A DNA stretch of 64,000 nucleotides, taken from Paracoccaceae bacterium. Lineage in GTDB: Bacteria; Pseudomonadota; Alphaproteobacteria; Rhodobacterales; Rhodobacteraceae. The position numbers and the translations under genes are program-made. The stretch covers positions 1 through 64,000 of the forward strand of contig JALEGX010000161.1 in NCBI GenBank assembly GCA_022763485.1, given 5' to 3'. The notes under the pieces are model-generated. The model searched no databases and was not told the DNA's origin. It was given only the letters and a program-made list of their open reading frames with translations. Within the stretch, counting starts at the first letter, position 1. Each line of letters begins with the position of its first letter. Below, one piece after another: positions 50,823 through 59,767 of the stretch.

Positions 50823-52930
50823 CACTTCTTTCCTTGTTCGGCTGTTCGGACCGCCTGCCAGAGGACCTGACTGGTCAACGGCATATCCAGATCCGTGATT
50901 CCAAGTGGCGATACCGCATCAATCGCGGCATTCAGCACCGCAATCGGGGCCCCGATGGTCCCGGCTTCGCCCACCCCCTTTGCGCCCAGCAAATTGGTCG
51001 GGCTGGGTGTTTCGGTTTTGAAGATGTCGATCTGCGGCATATCTGTGGCCCGTGGCATCGCGTAATCCATGAAGGACCCCGTCAGCAACTGCCCGTCATC
51101 GTAAACCACGTTTTCCATCAGCGCTTCGCCCAGCCCCTGAGCAATCCCGCCCAGGATCTGGCCCTCGACCTGTTTTGGGTTCACCAGCACACCGGCGTCA
51201 TCCACGCAGGTGATCTTTTCGATATACGGCGCTCCGGTTTCACGGTTGACAGAGAGCTGCACAAGATAGGCGCCATACCCCCAGGCTTGCCCTTCGTTTT
51301 CGTAGCGCGAACTGGACCTGATCGGCAGAGCCTCTCCGGCGGACCGGCGCTTTGCAACGTCCCTCGCGGCCTCCAGCACCGCGCTGCCGCCGATGGCCGT
51401 GGACCGGCTGGCCAAGGCCCCGATCCCCTCCGGTGTTTTGGCCGTGTCGGAGAATTGCACCTGCACATCGGCGGGGTCCACTTCCAGAACCTCTGCCGCG
51501 ATCTGGGCAAAAGCCGTCTCACGACCGTGTCCCTGCGACGAGGACCCGCTGTCGATCAGAACGGTTCCCCCTGCGGTCAATGTGACCTCCGCGCTTTCCC
51601 AGCCGCTGCCCGAAGGTTCCATGTAGAACGCAACACCAAGACCGACCAGTTCCCCTGCCGCGCGTCGGGCGTCACGCTCTGCGACGGCCTGCTGATAGGC
51701 ACCGTGCGCGCACAGCAGGTCCAGCGCCTGCGCATAGTCACCTGAATCCAGCACGTTCCCGGTTTGGGTCTGATGCGGCAGGGCATCCGGTTGCAGCAGG
51801 TTTCTTTTACGCAGTTCGACAGGATCAAGGCCCATGACCCGCGCGGCCTTGTCCAGAAGCCGTTCCATCAGGCAATTGGCCTCTGGCCGCCCTGCCCCGC
51901 GGTAGATCCCTGTCGGCGCTTCGAAGGTTTGCAGCGCCGAGGTTTGGATATCCAACGCCCCGACCTTGTAGCCTGAGGGCAGAACCCGTGCGGCATTCCA
52001 TGCAGGGATCAACCCGCTGTTTGGCAACCATGCGCCCACCGGGGCCTCGATCTGGGCCTTCAGCCCCAGCAGGTTCCCTTCGGCATCCAGCGCGAGGGTG
52101 CCGCTGCTGCGCAGGCCACGACCATGAGTGCCCGACAGGAACTCTTCGGATCGGGTCGCGGTCCATTTCACATTCCGGCGGTGCTGAAACGCCGCCCAGA
52201 CAGCAAAGACCTCTTCAGGATAGAGCGACGCTTTCAGGCCGAAGGCCCCGCCCACAAACTGTGCAATCACCCGGATCCTGTCGGCATCCACACCAAGGAT
52301 CGAAGACAGTTCCGAACGCGTGCGATGTGGCGTTTGGGTCGAATGCCAGACGGTGACGCCTTCGGTTGCGGCATCGTAAGCCACGGCAATGGACCTCGGC
52401 TCCATCGGGGAGGGTGCCAGCCGGGGATGTTGGATCTGACAGGAAACAACATGGGCCGCATCGGCAAGCGCGGCCTCAAAGTCACCGGCGTCATAGCGCT
52501 TGCTGGCGATGACACGGGGCTCCTGAACCACGTCCTCCACCTCAGCATAGATCAATTCACAGGCGTCGGTGGCGCGGGCCTGACTGGTTGCCAGAACCGC
52601 GGCAATCGGCTGGCCGACTGCGCCGACATGGCCCTGCGCAAGGACGGGAAAATCCGGCAGGTGATGAATGGGCAGAACCGGATTCACTGACAGATTGCCA
52701 AGGGTGCCCACGTCCTGACCGTCATGGACCGCCACCACCCCTTCTGCCTGACGTGCATCGTCCAGGTCACAGGCGACGATCTGCCCGCAAGGGGCAAGGG
52801 ACCGGGCAAAGGCGACATACAGCGGGTCCGACAGCCGAACATCATCGGCGAACCGACCCTGCCCGCACAGCAGCGCAACATCCTCGCGCCTTGCCGGAGA
52901 CTGCCCTATGAATTTGCGTTTGGTCTGCAC
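50822..52930 (-). CDS. Xanthine-dehydrogenase-family molybdopterin subunit, form II CoxL-like
   Basis: The frame is open to 53047, but that start would overlap the divergent promoter; GTG 52930 gives QTKRKFIGQSPARREDVALLCGQGRFADDVRL, the family's usual opening. About 702 residues. The Mo-site signature is IYRGAGRPEANCLMERLLD, form II type, with no Cys as copper ligand, so this is not a CO dehydrogenase. GAKGVGEAGTIGAPIAVLNA near the end has the catalytic Glu. No FAD or Fe-S subunit genes are next to it in the window. It is coupled to the DapA-like gene. The substrate is not known. Confidence 0.8.
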   Translation of the reverse strand: MQTKRKFIGQSPARREDVALLCGQGRFADDVRLSDPLYVAFARSLAPCGQIVACDLDDARQAEGVVAVHDGQDVGTLGNLSVNPVLPIHHLPDFPVLAQGHVGAVGQPIAAVLATSQARATDACELIYAEVEDVVQEPRVIASKRYDAGDFEAALADAAHVVSCQIQHPRLAPSPMEPRSIAVAYDAATEGVTVWHSTQTPHRTRSELSSILGVDADRIRVIAQFVGGAFGLKASLYPEEVFAVWAAFQHRRNVKWTATRSEEFLSGTHGRGLRSSGTLALDAEGNLLGLKAQIEAPVGAWLPNSGLIPAWNAARVLPSGYKVGALDIQTSALQTFEAPTGIYRGAGRPEANCLMERLLDKAARVMGLDPVELRKRNLLQPDALPHQTQTGNVLDSGDYAQALDLLCAHGAYQQAVAERDARRAAGELVGLGVAFYMEPSGSGWESAEVTLTAGGTVLIDSGSSSQGHGRETAFAQIAAEVLEVDPADVQVQFSDTAKTPEGIGALASRSTAIGGSAVLEAARDVAKRRSAGEALPIRSSSRYENEGQAWGYGAYLVQLSVNRETGAPYIEKITCVDDAGVLVNPKQVEGQILGGIAQGLGEALMENVVYDDGQLLTGSFMDYAMPRATDMPQIDIFKTETPSPTNLLGAKGVGEAGTIGAPIAVLNAAIDAVSPLGITDLDMPLTSQVLWQAVRTAEQGKK

Positions 52931-53076
52931 TGCGGATCGCCCGTTAGGAAAACGTGCCAACAAACTGACCAAAATCCGGGCAGGAACCAAATTCAAAGAA
53001 CAGAAACAGATATAATCAAATCTGATAACCAGCACCCGCGATTTCATCTATTGTGCTGACAAGCAAAGAGGTTGGC

Positions 53077-53871
53077 ATGAAAATTGGTTTGATAGGCAAC
53101 GGAGCAATTGCCGGATTTGTCCGCAGCTCTCTGGAAAGCCGCGGGCACAGCATCGATGCGGTCCTGATCCGGCCCGAGCGCCTGGACGCGCTGCGCGCCT
53201 GCGACTGTGCCAGCCGCGAAATGATCTGCTCTCCGGATGAGTTGCCCGATGATCTGGATCTTGTCGCCGATTGCGCAGGTCACGAAGCCCTGCGCGCCTA
53301 CGGGGAAAACATTCTGGATGCCGGGCATGATCTGGTGACGGTTTCAATCGGGGCACTGGCGGATCATGACCTGAACACGCGCCTGTCCCGGGCCGCCTGC
53401 AACGGTGGGGCAAAGCTGCATCTGGCAAGCGGTGCAATCGGGGCGCTGGATGCGCTACGCGCCGCACGCACTGGTGCGATCACCCGGGTCAGATACACCG
53501 GGCGCAAACCCCCAAAGGGCTGGCTTGGCTCCCCGGCCGAACACAAGCTGGACCTGCACCACATGGGCCAGACCCCACAGGTTCATTTCACAGGTTCGGC
53601 CCGCGAAGCCGCGCTGGCCTACCCCAAGAATGCCAATGTTGCCGCGGCTGTGGCCCTTGCTGGTCCGGGCTTTGACCTGACCGAGGTCGAGCTGATCGCC
53701 GACCCCACGATTTCCGCCAACATTCACGAAATCCGCGCCGAGGGCGACTTTGGCGTTTTCGACTTTCACATCGAAGGCCAGTCTCTGCCCGGAAACCCGC
53801 GCAGTTCTGCTCTTGCGGCGATGAGCGCGGTGAGTACCATTCTGCAGCACGAAAACGCCATCCAGTTCTAG
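53077..53871 (+). CDS. Aspartate-dehydrogenase-like protein (NadX/DUF108 family)
   Basis: ATG 53077 has AAAGAGG 5 nt upstream; the product has 264 residues. N-terminal Rossmann motif MKIGLIGNGAIAGFV; ADCAGHEALRAYGENIL; LASGAIGALDALRAAR; and the family's active-site region ADPTISANIHEIRAEG with the catalytic His. It would oxidise L-aspartate to iminoaspartate with NAD(P)+, or act on a related amino acid. No nadA or nadC gene is nearby, so NAD biosynthesis is not supported by context. It is divergent from the molybdenum subunit gene and is followed 9 nt later by a LysR regulator. Confidence 0.8.
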   Translation: MKIGLIGNGAIAGFVRSSLESRGHSIDAVLIRPERLDALRACDCASREMICSPDELPDDLDLVADCAGHEALRAYGENILDAGHDLVTVSIGALADHDLNTRLSRAACNGGAKLHLASGAIGALDALRAARTGAITRVRYTGRKPPKGWLGSPAEHKLDLHHMGQTPQVHFTGSAREAALAYPKNANVAAAVALAGPGFDLTEVELIADPTISANIHEIRAEGDFGVFDFHIEGQSLPGNPRSSALAAMSAVSTILQHENAIQF

Positions 53872-53880
53872 GATTTCCAC

Positions 53881-54825
53881 GTGGCAAGCGGTCACTCTCG
53901 GATCATCGACAGGGTTGTAACCCGCCTGAAGTTCAAGCAGCTGCGCCTGCTCATTGCGGTGGGCAAGCATCGCAACATCCAGAATGCGGCCCGTGAACTG
54001 AACGTGTCACAGCCCGCTGCGACCAAGATGATCAAGGACCTGGAACTGGATTTCGAGGTTCAGCTTTTCGAGCGGACCAACCGGGGGGTGATTGCCACCC
54101 CGTTTGGCGAGGCGCTGATCCGGCATGGCAAGCTGATCTTTGCCCAGGTTTCGAACGCTGCACAGGAACTGGATGATCTGAACGAAGGCAGCAGCGGACG
54201 CGTGGTTGTCGGCACCTTGCTGGCCGCCTCTTCCCACCTGTTGCCCAAAGCGATCGAGCGGGTTCTGCAAGACAGGCCACGCGTCGCGATCAAGGTGATC
54301 GAAGGCACCAATGAAGTGCTAATGCCGGACCTGCGCACAGGCGAGATCGACCTGGTTGTCGGACGTCTGCCCACCCACCGCCACCGGAGCGAGCTGGCCC
54401 AGGAAAAGCTCTTTGACGAGCGTATCCTTGCGATGGTGGGCAAGGATCATCCGCTTGCCGGGCAGACCGGTATCACCTTTGACGACCTCAGGCCCTTCGG
54501 CTGGATCCTGCCGCCCTTTGAAACCAGCCTGCGCCGTCAGGTGGACCAGTATTTCCTGAAGCAGGATCAGTATATCCCGCCGTTTTCGCTGGAATCGGTG
54601 TCCTATCTGACAAACCGTGCGTTGCTGCAGTCCAAGGATTTCATCGGCCTGATGCCAGCCCAGGTTGCCGCCCGGGACATCGAAAGCGGCCTGCTGCACA
54701 GGCTGGACTGGACCGTGCCCTTCGGGGAAGGGCCGGTTGGCGTATCCTACCGGATGCAGGGCCAGCTTTCCCCATCAGGTCAGGCATTGCTGACCGCGCT
54801 GAAAGCAGTCGCGACAGAGATCTGA
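53881..54825 (+). CDS. LysR-family regulator
   Basis: A 314-residue LTTR starting at GTG 53881 with AGGA upstream. HTH: LLIAVGKHRNIQNAARELNVSQPAATKMIKDLELDFEVQLFERTNRG, which is close to the GbpR/PcaQ-like group with AATKxIxxLE. The effector domain has RVVVGTLLAASSHLLPKAIERV. It ends 53 nt before the converging DMGDH-like gene, with a hairpin in between. It probably controls the AspDH-like gene and/or the divergent molybdenum subunit and DapA-like genes. Confidence 0.87.
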   Translation: MASGHSRIIDRVVTRLKFKQLRLLIAVGKHRNIQNAARELNVSQPAATKMIKDLELDFEVQLFERTNRGVIATPFGEALIRHGKLIFAQVSNAAQELDDLNEGSSGRVVVGTLLAASSHLLPKAIERVLQDRPRVAIKVIEGTNEVLMPDLRTGEIDLVVGRLPTHRHRSELAQEKLFDERILAMVGKDHPLAGQTGITFDDLRPFGWILPPFETSLRRQVDQYFLKQDQYIPPFSLESVSYLTNRALLQSKDFIGLMPAQVAARDIESGLLHRLDWTVPFGEGPVGVSYRMQGQLSPSGQALLTALKAVATEI

Positions 54826-54828
54826 TGC

Positions 54829-54869
54829 TTGGCCCCGGCCCCCCGCATCGCGGGACCTTCCGGGGCCAA
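54829..54869. terminator. Bidirectional hairpin between convergent genes
   Basis: TTGGCCCCGG (54829-54838) and CCGGGGCCAA (54860-54869) form a perfect 10-bp stem; inside it CCCGC-ATC-GCGGG (54842-54854) makes a second hairpin. It lies between the LysR stop (54825) and the DMGDH-like stop (54878), so it can serve both. Confidence 0.65.
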
Positions 54870-54877
54870 CCCGTGGA

Positions 54878-57283
54878 TCACGCCTCTTTCAGCTTCCGGT
54901 TCTCCGGATCATAGGGGGCGCGTTCCAGAATATGCGCGCTCAGGTCTCGGCCAAGCACATTGACCTGCAGGTCGGACCGCGCAGAGCGATCACGCAGATA
55001 GGCCAACGCCAGCGTTTTGCCCGTGCGATGCCCGAAGGCCGCCGAAGTGACGATGCCGACACAGGCCTCCCCTTGGTAGACACCATGCCCATAGTAGGGA
55101 TCGATATCGCTGGTTTCGACCTCCAGCAGCACCAGCTCCCAACGGTCTTCGGCGGCCATGCGGTCCAACAGGGCAGCCTTGCCAATGAACTCCCGCCCTT
55201 CGGGCTTGATCAGATGACCAGCCCCGGTCTCGGCCGGGGTGCGTTCGGTGGTGAAATCGGCGCCCCAGGCGGCATACCCCTTTTCCAAGCGCATCGCGTT
55301 CATCGCATAGGCCCCAAAGAAGCCCAACCCATGCGGCGTTCCGGCGTCCTCAATCGCTTTGAACAGATCCCGCATGTGCTCGGCCGCCACATGCAGCTCC
55401 CATCCCAGTTCGCCGACATAGGAGACACGCAGAGCGCGGACCGGAATGCCAGCTACGGTGATTTCTCGCGCGGACAGCCACGACCCGAGGTCATCACTTG
55501 TCAGGCTTTCCAACACAGCGCGGGATTTCGGTCCCATCAGGCCTAGCACACCCCAGGCTTCGGTCACATTGGTGACGGTCACGTCAAACCCGGCGGCGCG
55601 GGCGCGCAGCAGGTCTTCGTCACGCTCTTCCGCTGCGGCGGCGCAGGTGAGGTAGATGTGAGCGTCGCCCAATGCGGTGACGGTGAATTCCGACTCCGTC
55701 CCACCCGCGGGGCTCAGCGCATGGGTCAGGCCGATCCGGCCCACTTTCGGGCAGCGGTTGGTTCCCAGTGCGTCGATGAACGCGCGGGCGCCCGGCCCTG
55801 TGACCTCGAATTTTGAGAAGACCGACATGTCAGCCAGGCCGACGCCTTCGCTAACCGCCTTGCATTCCCGCGCGACGGGGTCGAACCAGTTGGAGCGGCG
55901 GAAACTCGGCACCGCTTCATCTCCGGCTTTGTCGCTGAACCAGTTGGGGCGCTCCCAGCCATATGCCGCACCCATCACAGCGCCGCGCCCGACCATCAGG
56001 TCGTGAATGGGGGAGAGGCGCTTGCCGCGCGCGGCGGGGCGTTCTTCGTGCGGGTAGTGGACGCCGAATTGCAGGCCAAAGCATTCGATGGCCTTTTCGA
56101 CGCGGTAGTCGCGGTCGGCCCAGCTGCCGAACCGGCGGCTGTCCACCGCCAGCGCGTCCATCGGCGGGGCGCCGTGGGTCATCCAGTGCGCCAGGAACCA
56201 GCCTGCGCCGCCGCCCTCCATCACGCCCATGGATGATCCGGTCAGCAGCCAGGCGTTTTCCAGCCCATGCGCCGGGCCGATCAGCGGGTTGGCGTCGGGG
56301 GTAAAGGTGATCGGGCCGTTCACCACGGATTTCACCCCACCGGTCTCCAGCGCCGGGATCCGCTCCATCGCGGCCATGATGATGTGTTCCACCCGGTCCA
56401 GATCCGGCGGCATCAGATCCGCGCCAAAGTCAGGCGGGCAACCGTCAATGGACCAGGGCTGCGCATCCTTTTCGTACGGTCCCAGGATCAGCCCATCGCG
56501 TTCCTGGCGCACATACCAGCTTTCCTCAGGGTCGCGGATCATCGGCAGTTCGGGCAGGCCCTGTTTGATGCGATCGGCGACGACCGGCACCGTGTCGGTA
56601 ACCAGATATTGGTGCAGCACGGGAACCGAGGGGATGTTCAGCCCCATCATATGCCCGATCTCCCACCCCCAGGTGCCGGCGGCATTGACCAGATGGCGGG
56701 CGCGGATGGTGGTTTTTTCGGTTTCGACCACCCACACGCCATCCTCGCGCCGGACCGAGGTCACCGGGTTGTACCGCAGGATTGTCGCGCCGTTCTGGCG
56801 CGCGACCTTGGCCATAGCATTGGTGGCCAGCGACGGATCCACATGGCCGTCATCGGGCTCATAGATTCCGCCCAGCAGCCCCTCGGTGCGGGCCAGCGGA
56901 TGCAGGCGCTCCACATCATCGGGCGTCAGCATCTGCAGGTCGTATCCGGTAAAGCGGGACAGCCCCGCAACATGGGCGAATTCGTCCATCCGGTCGGGGT
57001 TCGACGTGATCCGCATCGCGCCCGAGCGGTGAAAGCCACATGTGTCCCCGGTCTCTTCCGGCAGGATATCGCGATAGAGGCGCACGGATGTCGCGCGTAG
57101 CTCCTGAATCGTAGGGTTATGGGCGAAATGGGTGCACAGCCCGGCGGCATGCCAGGTCGAGCCATGGGTCAGGTCGTTCTTTTCCGTCAGGACGACGTCG
57201 GTCCACCCCGCCTTGGTCAGGTGGTACATCAGCGACACGCCCATGGCGCCGCCGCCGATGATCAGAACATTGGCTTCGGTCAT
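54878..57283 (-). CDS. FAD-dependent oxidoreductase with GcvT domain (DMGDH/sarcosine dehydrogenase type)
   Basis: An 801-residue two-domain protein. Residues 1-400: FAD-binding DAO domain with VLIIGGGAMGVSLMYHL and the segment HGSTWHAAG, whose His carries covalent FAD in dimethylglycine dehydrogenases. Residues 430-800: GcvT/aminomethyltransferase-like folate-binding domain (GLADMSVFSKFEVTGPGARAFIDALGTNRC, GYAAWGADFTTERTPAETGAGHLIK). It would demethylate a methylated glycine, passing the methylene group to tetrahydrofolate. ATG 57283 overlaps the stop of the upstream paralogue by 4 nt. Dimethylglycine or sarcosine is likely; the exact substrate is not decided. Confidence 0.85.
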   Translation of the reverse strand: MTEANVLIIGGGAMGVSLMYHLTKAGWTDVVLTEKNDLTHGSTWHAAGLCTHFAHNPTIQELRATSVRLYRDILPEETGDTCGFHRSGAMRITSNPDRMDEFAHVAGLSRFTGYDLQMLTPDDVERLHPLARTEGLLGGIYEPDDGHVDPSLATNAMAKVARQNGATILRYNPVTSVRREDGVWVVETEKTTIRARHLVNAAGTWGWEIGHMMGLNIPSVPVLHQYLVTDTVPVVADRIKQGLPELPMIRDPEESWYVRQERDGLILGPYEKDAQPWSIDGCPPDFGADLMPPDLDRVEHIIMAAMERIPALETGGVKSVVNGPITFTPDANPLIGPAHGLENAWLLTGSSMGVMEGGGAGWFLAHWMTHGAPPMDALAVDSRRFGSWADRDYRVEKAIECFGLQFGVHYPHEERPAARGKRLSPIHDLMVGRGAVMGAAYGWERPNWFSDKAGDEAVPSFRRSNWFDPVARECKAVSEGVGLADMSVFSKFEVTGPGARAFIDALGTNRCPKVGRIGLTHALSPAGGTESEFTVTALGDAHIYLTCAAAAEERDEDLLRARAAGFDVTVTNVTEAWGVLGLMGPKSRAVLESLTSDDLGSWLSAREITVAGIPVRALRVSYVGELGWELHVAAEHMRDLFKAIEDAGTPHGLGFFGAYAMNAMRLEKGYAAWGADFTTERTPAETGAGHLIKPEGREFIGKAALLDRMAAEDRWELVLLEVETSDIDPYYGHGVYQGEACVGIVTSAAFGHRTGKTLALAYLRDRSARSDLQVNVLGRDLSAHILERAPYDPENRKLKEA

Positions 57284-59667
57284 GCTTTCATCCGTTCGTT
57301 TGCGGGGTCAAAGGGCGCGCGCAGCAGCACCCGTGCGGGGTGGCGCGCGCCTGCAATTTCGATCTCAAATGTGCGCTCTGCCGTGGCGGCGCGGGTTTCA
57401 CCGGGGGTGATGTCAATCAACCCCAGCGCAAGGGTCAGACCCGTGCGCGCACCTCGCGCGCCCGAGGTGGTGAGGCCAACCACGCGGTCATTTTCACGGA
57501 TCGGTTCGTCATGCAGCACCAGCGGGTGCGAGGGCAGATCAAACAGCACCATGCGCCGGGTCAGGCCGTTTGCCCGCTGTGCCTCCAGCGCGGCTTTGCC
57601 CTTGAAGTCCTTGCCCCAGTCGATGGTGAAGCCCAGCCCGGCCTCCAGCGGTGTAATATCCGGACCCAGATCGTGACCCCAGTGTTTGAAGCCCTTTTCG
57701 ATGCGGCACCCGTCCAGCGCGAAGTGACCCAGCGGGGAGGCACCCGAAGCGCGCAGAGCGTCGAACACAACGCCTGCGTAGGCGCTCGGGATGTTCAGCT
57801 CCCACCCCAGCTCGCCGACGAAACTGACCCGTGTCGCGCGCGCAGGGTGCCCGGCAACGGTCACGTCGCGGGCGGTGGAGAAGGGAAAGTCCAGCCAATC
57901 ATCGGAGCTCAGCCCTTCCAACACCGCCCGCGCACCAGCGCCCATGACGCCGATGACAGCTTCGTCGTCGGTGACGTCTTTGAGAGTGACGTCTACGCCA
58001 GCATGACGGCGCAACCAGGCGATATCCTTCTGCCGCGTCGCCGCACCTGAGGTCACACGGAACCGCTCTGTGCCCAGCCGGGTAATCGTCACATCAGCTT
58101 CGAACCCGCCCCGGTCATTGAGCAGCGGTGTGTATACGGCACAGCCCGTCGCGACATCCACATTCCCCGCCGCCAGATGCTGCAACAGGGGCAAGGCGCC
58201 GGGGCCTGTCACGTCGATCTTGGTGAAGGGCGTGAGGTCGATCAGGGCGCAACCGGACTGCATCGCCGCAGCCTCGCGCCGGGCAATCGGATACCAGGGC
58301 TGATCGCCAACCGAATAGGGCAGGTTTTTTTCGCCGTCGTTCTGCGCATACCAAAGCCCGCGCTCCCACCCGGCGGTCAGGCCGAACTGCGCGCCGGCCG
58401 CCGCCCAGTGATCGTGCAGCGCGGATGTGCGCAGCCCCCGCCCCGCCTTGGGCTGTTTGAAGGGCCAGTGCAGGGCGAAGGCGTCGCTGACGGCCTCCTT
58501 CATGCGGGTTTCGACATGATCGGCGGCTGCGGTCAGCGGGTCGACGCGAGCGATGTCGACTTCCCACAGATCCATAGGCGGCTGTTCCGCGTGCATCCAG
58601 TCGGCCAGCACCCGGCCAATCCCGGCGGAGGACATCACGCCGACAGAGTTCATGCCCGCAGCCACATAAAGCCCGTCCACATTCGGGACCTGCCCAACCA
58701 GCGGGCGGGTGTCATTGGTGAAGCTTTCCGGCCCGTTCATGAAATGCTGGATGCCGGTCTCTGCCAGCGCCGGGATCAGCTGCAGCGCGCCTTCCATGAA
58801 GGGCATGAACTGGTCCCAGTCCTCGGGCATCTCAAGGAACGGGCGGTCGCCCTCGGGACCAAAAGCGTCCCAGACCTTGGCATCGGGCTCAAAGCCGCCA
58901 ATGACCAGCTTGCCCGCGTCGCCCTTGACGTAGAACCCGCGATCCAGATCGCGCAGCACCGGGTAAGGCGCGGGCAGGCCCGGCATGGGTTCGGTGACCA
59001 CATACATATGCTCAACCGCCTGCAGCGGCAGGGCGACACCCGCCGCATCCGCCAGCCGTTTCGACCAGGCCCCGGCGCAAAGCGCAACCTGATCGGCCAG
59101 CAGTTCAGTGCCATCCGTCAGGGCCACGCCTTTGCAGCGCCCGTTTTCCACCAGCAGGCGCGCAACCTGCACGCCTTCGCGGATCTCGGCACCTTTCGCG
59201 CGCGCGCCCTTGGCGTAAGCCATGCACAGGTCGACGGGGTTGACGTTGGCGTCTTCCTCAACCCGAAGCGCGCCGACCAGACCTGCGGGTTCCAATCCCG
59301 GCACGTCCACCGCATCAGGCGCAACAATCGACGGCGTCAGGCCAAAATGCCGTCCCAGCGAACAAATGCGATGCAGCTCATCCATCCGCGCCTCTTCCCG
59401 CGCCAGCCAATAGCCTCCGGTCTGACGGTAGCCGGTGGAGAGGCCGGTTTCGTCCTCAAGCTTCGGGAACAGCTCACCTGCATACATTGCCAACTTCGTC
59501 ATGTTGGGTGTGGCGCGCAGGGGGCCGACGATCCCGGCGGCGTGCCAGCTGGTTCCGCTGGTCAGTTGGTTGCGCTCCAGCACCGTCACCTGGGCGCGAT
59601 CCGCAAGGTGATAGGCCAGTCCCAGCCCGATGGCGCCGCCGCCGATGATCAGAACCGATCGTGTCAC
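57280..59667 (-). CDS. FAD-dependent oxidoreductase with GcvT domain, second copy
   Basis: GTG 59667 is preceded by GGAGGGA at 5-nt spacing; the frame beyond it to 59853 crosses the divergent LysR start and is rejected. The 795-residue protein has the same order as its downstream neighbour: SVLIIGGGAIGLGLAYHLA, SGTSWHAAGIVG with the flavinylated His, then a GcvT part from about 430 (ALIDLTPFTKIDVTGPGALPLLQHLA, RIEKGFKHWGHDLGPDITPLEAGLGF). The two tandem copies are diverged in sequence, suggesting different N-methyl substrates, for example dimethylglycine and sarcosine. Confidence 0.85.
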   Translation of the reverse strand: MTRSVLIIGGGAIGLGLAYHLADRAQVTVLERNQLTSGTSWHAAGIVGPLRATPNMTKLAMYAGELFPKLEDETGLSTGYRQTGGYWLAREEARMDELHRICSLGRHFGLTPSIVAPDAVDVPGLEPAGLVGALRVEEDANVNPVDLCMAYAKGARAKGAEIREGVQVARLLVENGRCKGVALTDGTELLADQVALCAGAWSKRLADAAGVALPLQAVEHMYVVTEPMPGLPAPYPVLRDLDRGFYVKGDAGKLVIGGFEPDAKVWDAFGPEGDRPFLEMPEDWDQFMPFMEGALQLIPALAETGIQHFMNGPESFTNDTRPLVGQVPNVDGLYVAAGMNSVGVMSSAGIGRVLADWMHAEQPPMDLWEVDIARVDPLTAAADHVETRMKEAVSDAFALHWPFKQPKAGRGLRTSALHDHWAAAGAQFGLTAGWERGLWYAQNDGEKNLPYSVGDQPWYPIARREAAAMQSGCALIDLTPFTKIDVTGPGALPLLQHLAAGNVDVATGCAVYTPLLNDRGGFEADVTITRLGTERFRVTSGAATRQKDIAWLRRHAGVDVTLKDVTDDEAVIGVMGAGARAVLEGLSSDDWLDFPFSTARDVTVAGHPARATRVSFVGELGWELNIPSAYAGVVFDALRASGASPLGHFALDGCRIEKGFKHWGHDLGPDITPLEAGLGFTIDWGKDFKGKAALEAQRANGLTRRMVLFDLPSHPLVLHDEPIRENDRVVGLTTSGARGARTGLTLALGLIDITPGETRAATAERTFEIEIAGARHPARVLLRAPFDPANERMKA

Positions 59668-59767
59668 TGTTCCCTCCGAAGCATTTGCGCCGACGATGAG
59701 AGGAATGGGTTTGACACGCAAGCGCGCAGGTGACTTCATTAGCAAAACTAATCCGGTGCAGCAGAAT

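Noticed and set aside
50822..52930. Second CO dehydrogenase large subunit
   Set aside because: Signature is YRGAGRPE (form II) without the copper-binding Cys, and coxM and coxS partners are absent.
58177..59733. Plus-strand ORF opposite the second DMGDH-like gene
   Set aside because: Shadow of a GC-rich gene; no ribosome site or family features.
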